DNA of 64,000 bases from Mesostigma viride (GCA_009746045.1 RPFO01000500.1:315199-379198), one strand, 5' to 3'; numbered from the stretch's first letter, positions 27,985 to 39,165 are shown. Made by a program: numbers and translations. Notes: a model not told the origin generated them from the letters alone.

Positions 27985-28362
27985 ATTGAATCAAATTGGA
28001 ACATATCTCCGTTGGGAGTACATGTAGCACATATCCCTGAGAGGGGGCATATGGCTTTTCATACATTTTTGGCTACTTCCTGCAAGGGTAGGGTGTGAAC
28101 TACACCTGCTCTGGGTGCACAAGGTGCACCTGCACCACTATGTATTCCAGCACCTAAGGCGCGGACAGAGGGTGGAAGATCATCATGGCTAAACAATGCA
28201 TATCTATAGGGCATGGCTTCTCAGCAAAGAGGAGCTCTCTGCATAGGCAAAGCTTGGCTAAATTCTTAATGCATCATCCATGGGGAGTTTATAGGCGCAC
28301 ATGCGCGTAAGCGTGAGCCATGTGCTAGGCTAAGCCTGACTAATGATCTACACTACTCAGTG
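27985..28362 (-). mobile_element. LINE family-1 3' UTR, minus orientation
   Basis: Reads in reverse as the family 3' end: hairpin ACTCC-CAAC-GGAGA near 28005, the CCCTCTCAGGGATATGTGCT block, and the upstream UTR shared with 35741-36117 and 48060-48560 (GCTACTTCCTGCAAGGGT, CTAGGCTAAGCCTGACTAAT). Confidence 0.75.
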
Positions 28363-28660
28363 CTATATCAAGGAGACAACCAGCGCAGGCCAGAAATCGG
28401 GAGAATCCGGACCATGGTAGCTCGAGCCTGCCGTTATCTTGTTCAGTGCTATATTCTGATCAGACACTCCGCAAAGGTGAAAACCTTTGCGTTCAGTGCC
28501 GGGCCGCGGAAAACGCGGAAAACGCGATCTGCAAATGAATCCGACCGGAATCGAACTGGGGACCTCTCGCACCAATTTTGCTGACTATAGGACGGACGTC
28601 TCCGGTTACCATGGCATCGCCAACTTACACCTACAGTCATCCGCAAAAGTTCTCCTGTCC
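28363..28660 (+). repeat. Composite of dispersed repeats A and B
   Basis: Family A start (ATCAAGGAGACAACCAGCGC to GCCGTTATCTTGTTC) joins directly to the family B block seen at 7385-7485, followed by GCGGAAAACGCGGAAAACGC. This joins two elements that are separate elsewhere in the window. Confidence 0.65.
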
Positions 28661-29720
28661 GGGGAGTGATGCAAGTGCTATATATTCCCTAGGCTGGCGC
28701 GGGGTCGCTGGGGTGGCAGCTAGGGGCGCCTGCCAGGGCTTGCGCATGGTCGACGTGGATGACCTACCCCTCCAGTATATACCGGTTTTCCCCGGGCTGC
28801 GCTCTGCCGGAGCTGGAGATAGGTCAGCCATAGCTCCCGTCGCCGCTGTTGCTGGGCCAGGGTCAAGTTGTTGTCCAGCGTGTAGGAAGTCCCCGAGAGC
28901 TTCTTGCATGCGGCATTTAAGAAACGACAGCTTATCCGCCATGTACTTCAAGGTTAGGAGCAGGGGAGCCGGGCCAGCCTTGCCCCGCGCGCAGGGAAGG
29001 CGGACAGCCGACATCCGCAGCTCACCAGTGAGTTGCATGGGCCGGGGTACCTTAGAAGAATGTCGCGCTTAAACGCCACTCGTGAGAAGAGACTCCGAGT
29101 TCTCACCTGCCGGCTGGTCGAAGTGCTTGACGATGACATCAATTGTGGCTGCGCTTGGTGAGGTCGGCCTCCTCGCGTTGGGCGAGCGTGTGTTGCTTGA
29201 GCTGTGCCGTGATGCATGTTGAGGTGTTGGAGGTGGTGTGGTGCTTCAGCATTTCCGCCCAGGTCTGGGGGGGAGCATCGATCGCCTGCCGGGCCAGCGG
29301 GGGCTGGCTTGGCCCGGCAATGTCAGGACTTCACCGCCTGGGCGGTGAGGCCTGCGGTTCAGCTAGGCACTCGATGGTGATGGCGTAGTCGTGAAGGCGC
29401 TTGTCGATGTCGTGGAGCTGGGCCTTGATCGATGTCGTGATGTCGGCGGTGGAGGTGGAGGCGGCAGTGGAGGTGGTGGAGGCGAGGAGGGTGGAGGTGG
29501 ACCCTGACCTGTGACGACCGTGACCACGGTCGTCACAGGTCACCAGTGGAAAGGTGAGGGAGCTCAGCAGCCAGCGTGCTGCCCAAGTTGCTGCCATATC
29601 TGCATGCAGCAAAGTTTTTCACGTACATGCTTCTCGAGGGCTTCCTGAGGGATGGAGCGGTAGGTGGCTTCGGGAATGGGAAGGCGGGGGCGGGGTTGGG
29701 GATGCAGTCGGTCACATAGG
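28661..29720 (-). pseudogene. LINE ORF1 remnant, minus strand
   Basis: Broken frames read leftwards match the better-preserved copy at 36118-37021: LTGELRMSAVRLPCARGKAG, LKYMADKLSF and HVDHKPWQ-like ends, plus a Thr/Ser-rich upstream part. Several frameshifts separate the blocks. This is the RNA-binding ORF1-type protein of an L1-like element; the copy cannot be functional. Confidence 0.75.
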
Positions 29721-29937
29721 TGAGGGGACACCATGTGCCATCTGGTTAGATTCATGAGGTGGTTGATGCTGTGGATATGGAGGCACAGGTCGTAATTCGT
29801 AAAGCGAGGCGTAGTCCCCGTAAAAGATGCAGTGCAGGGCCGGCACTGGCCGGAACATGGCCCCGGCGGGGCCATGTTCCGGTCCAGTTCACCAGTTGTG
29901 GTCGGCGACATCAAGAAGGATATTATCAGCCGAACGG

Positions 29938-30215
29938 GCGGTTCTGGTGGGCGCGATGCAGGGGGGAAGCCGGTATACTAGAGGGGGTCGGTCACCCACG
30001 TTGACCACGAGCCCTGGCAGGCACCTCCTGCCACCTCAGACTAGGAAATATATACCAGTAGTGTAGATTAGTCAGGCCTAGCATGTGGCCCACGCGCATG
30101 TACGCCCATAATGGCCCCCATGGATGATGCCTTCAGAATTTCGCCAAGCCGTGCCTATAATGGGACCCCCATGGATTTTGCATTAAGAATTTAGCCATGC
30201 TATGCCTATGCTGAG
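29938..30215 (+). mobile_element. LINE ORF1 3' tip and 3' UTR, plus orientation
   Basis: Codes for KPVY and THVDHEPWQAPPATSD then stop, the ORF1 end, followed by the 3' UTR (CTAGGAAATATATACCAGTA, GCCTAGCATGTGGCCCACGC). It breaks off near 30215 where the region of the Mutator-like element begins. Confidence 0.7.
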
Positions 30216-30719
30216 ATTAAGGGGACTCGGCGCGGCGAATTTTTTCCGCGCCAAAAAAATTCCCGCCGGACGCACTGAGTGAAAAGTGGAGGGTGGACGA
30301 ATGCACGTGCGGAGTGGGTGCGATGGCGGTCACGCGGTCGGATAAAAAGCTGGAACGCGAGAGTATTTTGGCCCTGCAAGCATGGCAGGTTGAGTCCAAG
30401 TGTTCCGGACGACATAAAATTAGATGATCTACTCTCGCGCGACGGTCTCGTAGCGGCCGGCTCGGCTGGGAAAAACCACGAACCTCCAACCAACCGACCG
30501 CAACGCAGCCAACAATATTTTTCGTCATGCAGCATACCGCCATTTTTCGGCCCGGATGGGGTGGATCAACGCTGATGGAACTGCTAAAAAGCTTCCTAAA
30601 GCATTCAGCGACATCGTTCGCGATCGATTTCCAGATTCCCGGGCTAATTACACCGGATTTATCGAAACTGCCGATCGCTGACATTTTTGCGCTGCGATGG
30701 CCGCGCCCACTTTTCGTGC
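30216..30719. other. Probable 5' part of the Mutator-like element
   Basis: Starts after the interrupted LINE UTR. Contains GCGCGG/CCGCGCC inverted pieces at 30224-30250 but no matching inverted end was found on the right, so the terminus is not defined. A 210-aa minus-strand frame here is judged a chance ORF. Confidence 0.4.
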
Positions 30720-33169
30720 ATGATGGGCCGTAAAAACGCCAGAGCGATATCCCAGCGGCTTCGCTTTGAGCGACACGCTGCCGGAGAGCAGCCTTCGGTG
30801 CCTGCGCCTCTGAAAAGGGGCCGTGGCAGACCGAAGGGTTCGAAGACAAGGGTTGGTGTCGGCAGGCCTAAAGGGTCTAAGAAAAAGAAATGGCGATCAT
30901 CCACGCCAGTTTCTGTGGGCATGGCGGATGTTTCAGCGGCGGGGGTCGGCCAGAATGCTGGGAATGCACCGAGCAGCGGCGAGATGGAGCTCGGTGCGGA
31001 AATTCTCGGCGATGAAGGTATGCCAGCCACTGGGCGTAAGCGAGCGCTCGTGAGCCCTTACACTCCGAAGAAGCTTGACAGCCGTGGGCATCATTTGAGG
31101 CAGGCAGCCGATCAGCCGCCCCCTCCCCCTGCGATCCCATTTCATGGCAGCGCATTGTTGTTGATACAGTGTGCCTTGAAGGAATTGTTGGCCATTTAGC
31201 CTGCCCTGAATGCCATGAGAAGTCCCTGAAGCTGGGGCATAAGACGCAGCCTGGGCCCTGTGCATCTTTGCTGCTGGTGACATTTTGCACAAATCCCCAC
31301 TGTCGGGCGGAGAATAAGAAGCCTTGGCACCATGCAGAACCAGCGGAGGTGGGGGGAGGCCTGGCAAGGGTGGGAATGTCACGTGCTTCCAAGAATGCTC
31401 TCCTGGCCCTGAACACTGTCATCCATGGTGTCACACGGAGTGACCTGCTGCGTGTGTGGAGCACGATGGACATGGAATTCCCCAAGCATGGTAGCGTGTG
31501 GCGGAAAGATGTGCTTATGGTCGCGCGCATTGTGATTGAGTACCTGCACACTGTGATAGAGGAAAACCGTGAGGTAGTGAGGCAGTGGGAGCGGGATAAT
31601 GGCAGGTTCCCTGACCTGGATGGGTTCCTTCGGCAGGCCACGCGCGCTACCTTTGATGGCAGCTGGGCTAATCGTGGGTACAGGTCACTGCTGGGGCAGC
31701 AACTGTTAATCCACGACGTGTTGAAGCTTATCATAGCCCACCATGTGTCCAGCAAGTGGTGTGCCTTTTGCATGCGTGTGGCGGGCAAGAAGGATGCAGA
31801 TGGTAAGCCTAGAGTGCCAGCCCCCCATATGTGTTTCAAGAACCATGCGACCACAAGCAAGAGCATGGAAGGCGCGGGTGCAGTGGTGATGTTGCTAGAT
31901 GTGATGTCGCTAGAATCGGGGGTGTTCACAGGTCAAGTGATGGAGAGGGCAGGGAGTGAGCAGGGACAGAAGGGCAGCAAGCCTGAGAGCCAGCGGCTTT
32001 GGGTGACCAAGGTAGTGAGTGATGGGGACACGAGTTGGTATGCACAAGTGAGGGAGAATCAGGTGTTGAAGGAGGCAAATCACATCCCTGACAAAGACAA
32101 TGACCTGAACCACCTGTCCATCAACCTGCACAGTGCACTAGTGGCCACGAAGAAGACGTGGCTGTCTAAGCACAAGAATGTGCTAGGAGAGAAGACCCAC
32201 ATCTGGCACATGCTGCGGGGTTACCGTGCCTGCATACGCTGCAACTATCACATGGGTGCCACGTGGCTGCACGGCGCATTGGCCAACGCGCTGGAACATT
32301 ATCATGGCAACCACACGCATTGCAATGCATGGCCCAACCACATGAAGCAGAAAAGTGGGGAGGTGGTGCAGCGCCAATGGTGTGGTGTGCATACCAAGAA
32401 GAAGAACCTGCCGCCTTGGGGGGGCGGGCCTGGCTGCCTCGTGTGTCGGAGAAGGGTGGGGTGGTGGTGCAGGTGGACGAGCTTGTCCGCGAGGTCTGGG
32501 GCAGATTCAGCTCGATGGAGGTGCTGGAAGGGTGCTGCCACAATAGCTCCTCCAACCACAACGAGTTCACTCATTCACAGCAAGTGCTTGCCACACCTGG
32601 GGGGAAGGGGGGCTTTGCTGGGGGGCTGTACGCTGCCTTTTGCGCGGTAGGTGCCCTGCGTGCCCAAAAGGGCGAGACATGGTTTATTCCAATAGCGGGG
32701 AAGCTGGGCATTTCCATGTGCCCTGAGGCACTAGCTCAGTTGCAAGAGCTGACTGAGGCAAGGTTGCGCCAGCAGAAGAGGAAGAAGACACTAGAGTTCA
32801 AGCAGCAAAGGGCGCAGGGCAAAGCCATCCGGGCTGGGGTTTATTGGGATGAAAACAAGAAGGACAAGTCCACCTATGCTAAGGGCACAGCGTATGGGGG
32901 GTGGGCCCTGCCACAGGGGGTGTGGATGTGGGCGACAGTGACAGTGAGGGTGAGGAGGAATATATGGATGATGTTCCCTGCCTTCGCTGTGCTATTCCCA
33001 CCCCGCTCCCTGGCAATAATTTTCTGCTGTGCAGCACGGTGGGCTGCGAGGGAGGGCTTCACCTCAAGTGCTGCAACCCTCCCCTGCGTCGCGTGCCCGA
33101 TGGGGACTGGTTTTGCCCCTTGTGCACGGGGCAGAACGTCATCACTGAGTCGGATAGTGAATAATTGTG
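30720..33169 (+). pseudogene. Mutator-like transposase with AT-hooks and a C-terminal PHD finger (three frame breaks)
   Basis: Read in three successive frames. 30720-31199: a basic N-terminus with two AT-hooks (RGRGRPKGSK, VGRPKGSKKKK). After a +1/-1 break near 31150: a Cys pair region (CPECHEKS, CTNPHC) and a transposase core with CFKNHATTSKSME, LLDVMSLESG, KVVSDGDTSWY and NHLSINLHSAL, ending in CIRCNYHMGATW. This matches the Mutator-like transposase family in which an SME box precedes a (G)DGD(S/T)S box. After a G7 run (32418-32424): EVWGRFSSMEVLEG to QLQELTEARLRQQKRKK. After a G6 run (32896-32901): a PHD finger (CLRCAI, CEGGLHLKCCNPPLRRVPDG, DWFCPLC) ending at 33169. Whether the breaks are real or consensus errors is open. 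AT-hook DNA binding and PHD histone binding are inferred. Confidence 0.78.
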
Positions 33170-33654
33170 TTATAGTGAACGCCTTAGGTGGCATCACGGG
33201 AAAGTCAATAACTTGAGCTAGGGGTGTCAGATTGAGCTCAAATTTTGGCAGTGTGTTTCCCCCCACTCAGTGGAATTTCGCATGTATGGATGACCCAATC
33301 TGATGTGTTAATGATTTGATTTATTTTTTTTGGCTAAAAAAAGTACCCATTTTGCGGGAAAATTAATAACTCAAACAAATGTGACCATTTTGGCCATGTA
33401 AATAGCCCAGCTTTTAAAAAAGTGGGGGAACTTTGCAGGTATGTATGGGCAAGTCATTTAGACAAGTGGTTTGTCTTGGGCAAAATATCTCATAAATAGC
33501 GTCTTTTTCTATTTTTAGCTCGCCACCGGTGCGTGGTTGGGGGTAGTACCCCCAACAAGTGGTGGCATGAATGTCCAAACATCATATTTATGGTACCCAA
33601 TCATCACTAGATTTTTCCCATGTGCATTGGAACTGATACTCACTAAAGTCTGTT
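33170..33654. other. 3' flank of the Mutator-like element
   Basis: A/T-richer sequence with two related GCGGGAAAATTAATAACTC / ACGGGAAAGTCAATAACTTG motifs at about 33354 and 33192, possibly subterminal repeats. No gene. Confidence 0.4.
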
Positions 33655-34456
33655 TTTCAGGCTTTTGGACGTGCGATCGTCCCCTTAAGCTGACCGCCCA
33701 CCGCCTCCCCCGCGCGCGGGGTAAGGCAGGGGCGCCTCCGCTTCTTCTCATCTTTGACAGCCCAGCGGACAAGATTTCGTTTCTCAGACGCCGCAAGCGG
33801 CTCGCGAACACTCCCTTCACCGTGGACGACGACTTGACCCTGGCGCAGCAACAACGGCGACGGGAGCTATGGCCGACCTACCTCCAGCTCCGGCAGACCA
33901 AGGCGGGCCAGCCGGTGTACTGGAAGGGGGCGGCCATCTACGTCGGCCACAAGCCCTGGCACGCGACCCCCCCGACCACCGCGGCCCCAGCGACTCCGGC
34001 AGCCCCAGCCTAGGGGAATACAGCAGCAGTAGTGTAATAGATAGACAGTGGCCTTGTACATGCCCGCCTACTACAGGCACTATACCAGCTGATCGAGCCT
34101 AGCCTTTTCTAGTCATGTACATGAGTGCCTATGATGAGCCACCCTCCAGATGATACCTAGCTTTATTTAATTATGCAGTGCCCATGCAGGGGGTCACTCC
34201 CTGCTGAGAAGCCATGCCCTAGCTTTTGTATAGCTGTGCTGATCTTCCCCACCTATGACAGGCTCCCCTTAGCTGGGTGTTGCCTGAAACTCTGGGTGGT
34301 GCAGGTGCCCTAGTGCACCTAGAGCAAGTGTTGTTTACATTCCCACCCTTGCAGGAAGTAGCTTAGAATGTATGATAGGCCATATGCCCCTTCTCTGGGC
34401 TATGTGCTACATATACTCCCAACGGAGTTATGTTACAATTCAATTCAATTCAATGC
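33655..34456 (+). mobile_element. LINE ORF1 C-terminal end plus 3' UTR and tail, plus orientation
   Basis: The frame to 34013 ends a LINE ORF1 protein: RLPRARGKAGAPPLLLIF, KISFLRRRKRL, then QQQRRRELWPTYLQLRQ and PVYWKGAAIYV. This part is intact where the minus-strand copies are frameshifted. The 3' UTR runs to the hairpin ACTCC-CAAC-GGAGT (34409-34422) and a (TTCAA)n tail at about 34435-34456. The element is 5'-truncated within ORF1, so there is no RT in this copy. Confidence 0.8.
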
Positions 34457-34563
34457 CTATGCAGAGAGATGCTCTCTGCTGGGAAGCCATGCCCTAGCTC
34501 TTGTATAGCCATGATGATCTAATTTCCCCACATGACAGGCTCCCCCTTAGCTGGGCATAGCTT

Positions 34564-34650
34564 GATAGATCATTAATTAATTAATTAATTATCGACATCA
34601 CTCCGTTGGGAGTCAATGTAGCACATATCCCTGAGAAGGGGCATGTCACG
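34564..34650 (-). mobile_element. LINE family-1 3' tip, minus orientation
   Basis: A (TTAA)n tail, the hairpin ACTCC-GTTG-GGAGT and the CACATATCCCTGAGAAGGGG block. It faces the plus-strand 3' end that terminates at 34456, i.e. tail to tail. Confidence 0.7.
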
Positions 34651-35740
34651 GACGCGAGCTATGTCATCCGGGCGCCCACTATGCACAAGACCGGTGACGT
34701 GCGCAAGGAATTTGTTTTCTGCGCATTTTCGACAAAGGCTAGTGACCGGGGGGGGGACACTAGCACTTGCAGCATAAGAGCGGACGAAAGTGCACGTGCG
34801 CGCGCGCCGGGCCAGGCACGGCTGGGCGCGCAGCACTGACGTACTTGAGCGGACGGCAGCACAAGTGCGCAGCGTCGAGAGGATCATACGCGAGTTAGTG
34901 GACAGCTGGAGCTGGAGCTGGAGCTGGAGCTGGAGCTGGACTGCTGGACTTCAACAGCGCCGAGGCTATTGACAGGCCAGGTGTCTTTGTGGTGTAGAAT
35001 AGCGGGTCAACGTTATGAGGACTGGACAGAAAATGGAAAAGGACAATTTGCGGTGCGGAGCCAGATCGCTGGAATGAATGCGAAATCGCTGGCAGCCCTA
35101 CAAAGGGATTTCTTCTAGAAAGGAAAGATTAGAAGCAATGTTTGCTGGGCCACTCACACGCAAGGTGTGAGCGTGCAGATTGTTTGAAGGATATTATGCT
35201 TCGACCTTGGTGGTCGTGACTAAATGCCGGACATTCCCAGGGACAGAAATGCCGGAGCCTCTAGGAGATGAGATCGGCAACAGGGTAGCAATTTAGATTT
35301 GTCGGGATGCATTCCTGTTTTTGTTGGCATGTGTGGTAGTAAGCCAGGACGGCAACTGGAATGCGGTTTCTGTTTGCATGGTTCAGGCAGCAAGATAGTT
35401 TTGGCATTCCTGGCTGGACTGACAAGTGTGGCGTGTGTCATGCGTGTGGCATGACGAATGGTTTGGTTCATAGTCGAAGAGGACTCTCACGTAGCGTGTA
35501 GTCTCTTCGAGTAACGAAAGGAGGGCTCTCAGCCGAGGACAAGGAACTGTCCCTCGTGCCTGATGACCACCTTATTGCCTCCCCTGCTATAGAATAAATC
35601 ATGGGACAGCTCCTCGCCCACCCCACCGGGCATGCAGTTAAGGCAGGCACGTCAGCTCAGCTCATTTGGGTTTTACCAAAGCTGAGCATGGCCAGCCGCC
35701 ATGGTGGCGCCGGAGATTGTGGTACGCAGACGCGACAGGC
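34651..35740. other. Intergenic, no gene recognised; (GAGCTG)n at 34903-34945
   Basis: A short hexanucleotide GAGCTG repeat (about 7 units) occurs near 34903-34945. Otherwise only short frames without motifs. Confidence 0.5.
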
Positions 35741-37021
35741 ATATGGCTTTTAATACATCCTAGGCTACTTCCTGCAAGGGTGGGAATGTAAGCGACCCTT
35801 GCTCTAGGTGCACCAGGGCACCTGCACCCTCATAATCTTCACACTATGCCCAGCTAAGGGGGAGTATGTTATGTGGGGGAAGATCATCATGGCTGTGCAA
35901 GAGCTAGGGCATGGCTTCTCGACGTACAGAGAGCATCTCTCTGCATGGCATAGCATGGCTGAATTCTTAATGCAACATCCATGGGGGTCCCATTATAGTA
36001 GGCATGGCTTGGCTAAGTTCTGAAGGCAACATCCATGGGGGCCATTGTGGGCGCACATGCGCGTGGGCCACATGCTAGGCTAAGCCTGACTAATCTACAC
36101 TACTGGTATATATATTCCTAGTCTGAGGTGGCAGGAGGGGGCTGCCAGGGCTTGTGGTCAACGTGGATGACCGCCCCCCTCCAGTATACCGGCTTCCCCC
36201 TTGCGCTCTGCCGGAGCTGAAGGTAGGTCGGCCATAGCTCGCGTCGCCGCTGTTGCTGGGCCAGGCCGGTCAAGTCGTCGTCTGCAGCTCGTGAAGCGAG
36301 TCTCCGAGAGCTTCTTGCGGCATTTATGGAACGACAGCTTGTCCGCCATGTACTTAAAGGTGAGGAGCATGGGTGCCGGGCCAGCCTTCCCCCGCGCGCG
36401 GGGGAGGCGGACAGCCGAAATGTCCAGCTCACCAGTGAGTAACATGGGGGCAAGAATGGCGCGCTTAAATGCCTCAAGAAGGCTCGTGGAGGTCTCACCT
36501 GCCTGCTGGTCGAAGTGCTTGACGATGACATTGTGGCTGCGCCGGGCGATGTCGGCTTCCTCGCGAAGGTCGAGGGCTTGTTGCTTGAGTTGTGCCGAGA
36601 TGGTGGAGGTGGTGGAGGTGGTGTGCTGCTTAAGCAAGTCCGCCCAGGTGGAGGGAGCATCGCCGGCCGGGCCAGCAGGAGCCGGCTGGGCGGCGATGTC
36701 CTTCACCGCCTGGGCGGTGAGGTCGGCGGTGTCATGCAAGCTCTCAAGGGCGTTGGCGGTGGCTTGAAGGCGTTGGTCGAGGTCGAGGAGCTGGGCTTTG
36801 ATGTCGGCAGTGGAGGCGGAAATAGCAGTGGAGATGGCGGTGAGGTGAGGAAGTTCAGCAGCCAGCGAACCACCCATTGCTGCGACGTCAGCAGCAAGGG
36901 GGGTCACGTGCTGCTGAAAGGCTTCCATGAGGATGGAACGGAGGGTGGGGGCGGAGATGGATGGAGCCCAGATCTCGCCGTCAGAGCGATAGATCATGAG
37001 GGTGCAGATGCCCTGGTGCAC
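35741..37021 (-). mobile_element. LINE ORF1 copy with 3' UTR, minus strand
   Basis: ORF1 from about 36995 (MIYRSDGEIW) reads leftwards: helical/coiled N-terminal half with Ala/Leu/Thr repeats, STWADLLKQHTTSTT, then the ADIARRSHNVIVKHF block, LTGELDISAVRLPRARGKAG, LTFKYMADKLSF, a frame break at about 36290, then QQQRRRELWPTYLQLRQ and PVYWRGAVIHVDHKPW, stop near 36121. The 3' UTR continues to about 35741. The conserved ELWPTY...YWRG end is typical of the C-terminal domain of L1-type ORF1 proteins, which bind element RNA. No endonuclease or RT is present in this copy. Confidence 0.8.
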
Positions 37022-37196
37022 CTAGAGCAGGGGTAGCTTACATTCCCACCCTTGCAGGAAGTAGCCCAGATCGAATGTATTATAAAAGCCATATATGCCC
37101 CTTCTCAGGGATATGTGCTACATACATGTACTCCTGGAACGGAGAACTTTATGTTCCTAATTAATTAATTAATTAATTAATTAATTAATTAATATC
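37022..37196 (+). mobile_element. LINE 3' end with (TTAA)n tail, plus orientation
   Basis: The UTR block GCTTACATTCCCACCCTTGC, CCCCTTCTCAGGGATATGTG, the stem CTCC-TGGAAC-GGAG (about 37131-37144), then (TTAA)~9 to 37194. Confidence 0.7.
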
Positions 37197-37388
37197 CCGG
37201 AGAAGGGGAATATGGCTACATTCTGGGTTAATTCCTGCAAGAGTGGAATGTAATTAGCAACACTTGCTCTAGGTGCACCAAGCTAGGGCACCGGCACCAC
37301 GTACCATGCTGTCTCGGAGCTCAACCCAACTAAGGCGGGGGGCCCGGCATGGGGGAGGAAGATCATCATGGCTATACGAGAGCTATAT
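37197..37388 (-). mobile_element. LINE 3' UTR, minus orientation, sharing the tail of its neighbour
   Basis: Directly after the (TTAA)n tail comes the reverse family block ATCCCGGAGAAGGGGAATAT, then ATTCCTGCAAGAGTGGAATG and CTTGCTCTAGGTGCACC. The hairpin is missing, so this copy begins just inside it. Confidence 0.65.
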
Positions 37389-38322
37389 AGTGGTCCCAGC
37401 CCAGTTTGAACACCGCATCCCCGCTCACCGCATCGCCCTTGGTCTGGCCGGCCCCCAGCGGCTTGGCCAGCCAGGGCGGCACATTCTGACCTGGCCTGGC
37501 CCCAAGGGCATTGCCAAAAAGGTAGGGAAACATGTCACGAACTACGTACAGATGTTGCTGGATGACCTACTGGTCCCAGCCCAGTTTGAATACCGCATCC
37601 ACTCTCTACTGGCGCTCGAAGGGCCTGGGCGGGCACCGCAAGCGCATGCTCTTCAAGGTCCTCGTCCTCACGGTGCTCACGTATGGCGCCGAGGCGTGGA
37701 CCCTCCCACCCAAACTGGCAGCTAGGCTAGACGGCACGGTTTACAGGATGCTCCGACAGGTAGGTTTTTCCGAGCGTCCGTCATCAGAGTCTTTGTATCA
37801 TGGCATGCCTCGTGTTTCGGACGAAATTAGGCAGCGTAGGATAGCATTTGTAGGACACCTTGCCCGCACCAGCCAGGTCGACACCACCCTTGGTCTGGCC
37901 GGCCCCCAGCGGCTTGGCCAGCCAGGGCGGCACATTCTGACCTGGCCTGGCCCCGAGGACATTCCCAAAAGGGTAGGGAAACCTGTCACGAACTACGTTC
38001 AGATGTTGCTGGACGACCTAGTGGTCCCAGCCCAGTTTGAGCACCGCATCCACTCTCTCTCCCGTCTTTGGACTGCCATGCAGGACAAGACGCGGTGGAA
38101 GAAGATTGTCAAGGCGCACACGCCCGGTCGCCCTGTGGACAAGCCACCTCCCCCCAAGCGGCGGAGGCGTTTTGATGAGTAGTGTAGTTAGTTAGGATTT
38201 TCTAGATAGCTTAGAGTTAGAATAGTTCGATCACGCGGCTCCCTCCACCCCATCCATCATGCAATATGTGCTACATGACCTCCCCACGGAGGCATGTTAT
38301 AATTTAATTTAATTTAATTTAA
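37389..38322 (+). pseudogene. LINE reverse transcriptase C-terminal region, rearranged
   Basis: The frame 37532-38182 carries LTVLTYGAEAWTL, then YRMLRQVGF and RRIAFVGHLAR, the usual sequence downstream of the RT domain in LINEs, ending PPPPKRRRRFDE and stop. A block coding LGLAGPQRLGQPGRHILTWP with VGKxVTNYVQMLLDDL occurs twice (37438-37590 and 37888-38040), so the fragment is rearranged or formed by two insertions. The 3' UTR has the hairpin CCTCC-CCAC-GGAGG (about 38279-38292) and a (TTTAA)n tail. No YxDD motif is present. Confidence 0.8.
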
Positions 38323-38603
38323 TCCACTCTCTCTCCCTTCTTTGGACCGCCATGCAGAACAAGACGCGGTGGAAGAGGATTGTCAAGGCTCACACGCCCG
38401 ACCCTGTGGGCAAACCACCTCCCCCCAAGCGGAGGAGGCGTTTTGATGAGTATAGGGTAGTTAGGACTTTTCTAGACTAGCTAGATTAGAGTTAGGTTAG
38501 TTCGATTACGCGGCTCCTCCCACCCCACCCATCCATCAAGGAATATGTGCTACATGATCTCCCAACGGAGGCATGTTATAATTTAATCTAATTTAATTTA
38601 ATC
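38323..38603 (+). mobile_element. 5'-truncated LINE 3' end, tandem copy 2
   Basis: Begins CCACTCTCTCTCCCTTCTTT immediately after the (TTTAA)n tail of the preceding copy. It codes only the last residues (PPPPKRRRRFDEY), then UTR, a hairpin with CTCC-CAAC-GGAG and its own (TTTAA)n tail. Confidence 0.85.
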
Positions 38604-38882
38604 CCCTCTCTCTCCCTTCTTTGGATTGCCATGCAGGACAAGAAGCGGTGGCAGAAGATTGTACGTTGACCAAGGCTCACACGCCCGGCGCCCCTGTGGG
38701 CAAGCCGCCTCCCCCCAAGAGGAGGAGTCGTTTTGATGAGTAGCGTAGATAGACTAGATAGCTTAGAGTTATTAGGTTAGTTCGATTACGCGGCTTCCTC
38801 CACTCCACCCATCCATCCTGGAATATGTGCTACATGATATCCCAACGGAGGCATGTTTTAATTTAATTTAATTTAATTTTAA
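38604..38882 (+). mobile_element. 5'-truncated LINE 3' end, tandem copy 3
   Basis: Begins CCCCTCTCTCTCCCTTCTTT right after the previous tail and repeats the same 3' end with a short internal insertion (GTACGTTGACC near 38660). The hairpin is degenerate. It ends in (TTTAA)n. Confidence 0.85.
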
Positions 38883-39165
38883 TACGAGAGCTAGGGCATG
38901 GCTTCTCAACAGAGAGCGTCTCTCTGCATAGGCATAGCATGGCTAAATTCTACAGCCGCATATTAATTAATTAAATTAACACAGCCGCATTAATGCAGCC
39001 GCATATGACCGGCTTTTAATACATTCTTGGCTACTTCCTGCAAGGGCCGGTAGGGTGTAAGCTACACCTGCTCTGGGTGCACAAAGTGCACCTGCACACC
39101 GGCCACTATGTATTCCACTAGCACCTAGGGCGCGGACGTTGGGGGGATCGAAGATCATCATGGCT
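38883..39165 (-). mobile_element. LINE family-1 3' UTR pieces, minus orientation
   Basis: Two joined pieces: GAGAGCTAGGGCATGGCTTC to CATAGCATGGCTAAATTC, then after a short A/T block the part with CTTTTAATACATTCTTGGCT and GCTCTGGGTGCACAAAGTGC. Confidence 0.6.

Noticed and set aside
28535-28600. tRNA-like sequence on the minus strand (GGTCCCCAGTTCGATTCCGG)
   Set aside because: The T-stem does not pair and no cloverleaf can be drawn; at most a tRNA-derived repeat fragment.
30217-30849. 210-aa minus-strand ORF at the start of the Mutator-like element
   Set aside because: No motif, overlaps the AT-hook coding region on the other strand, composition not protein-like.
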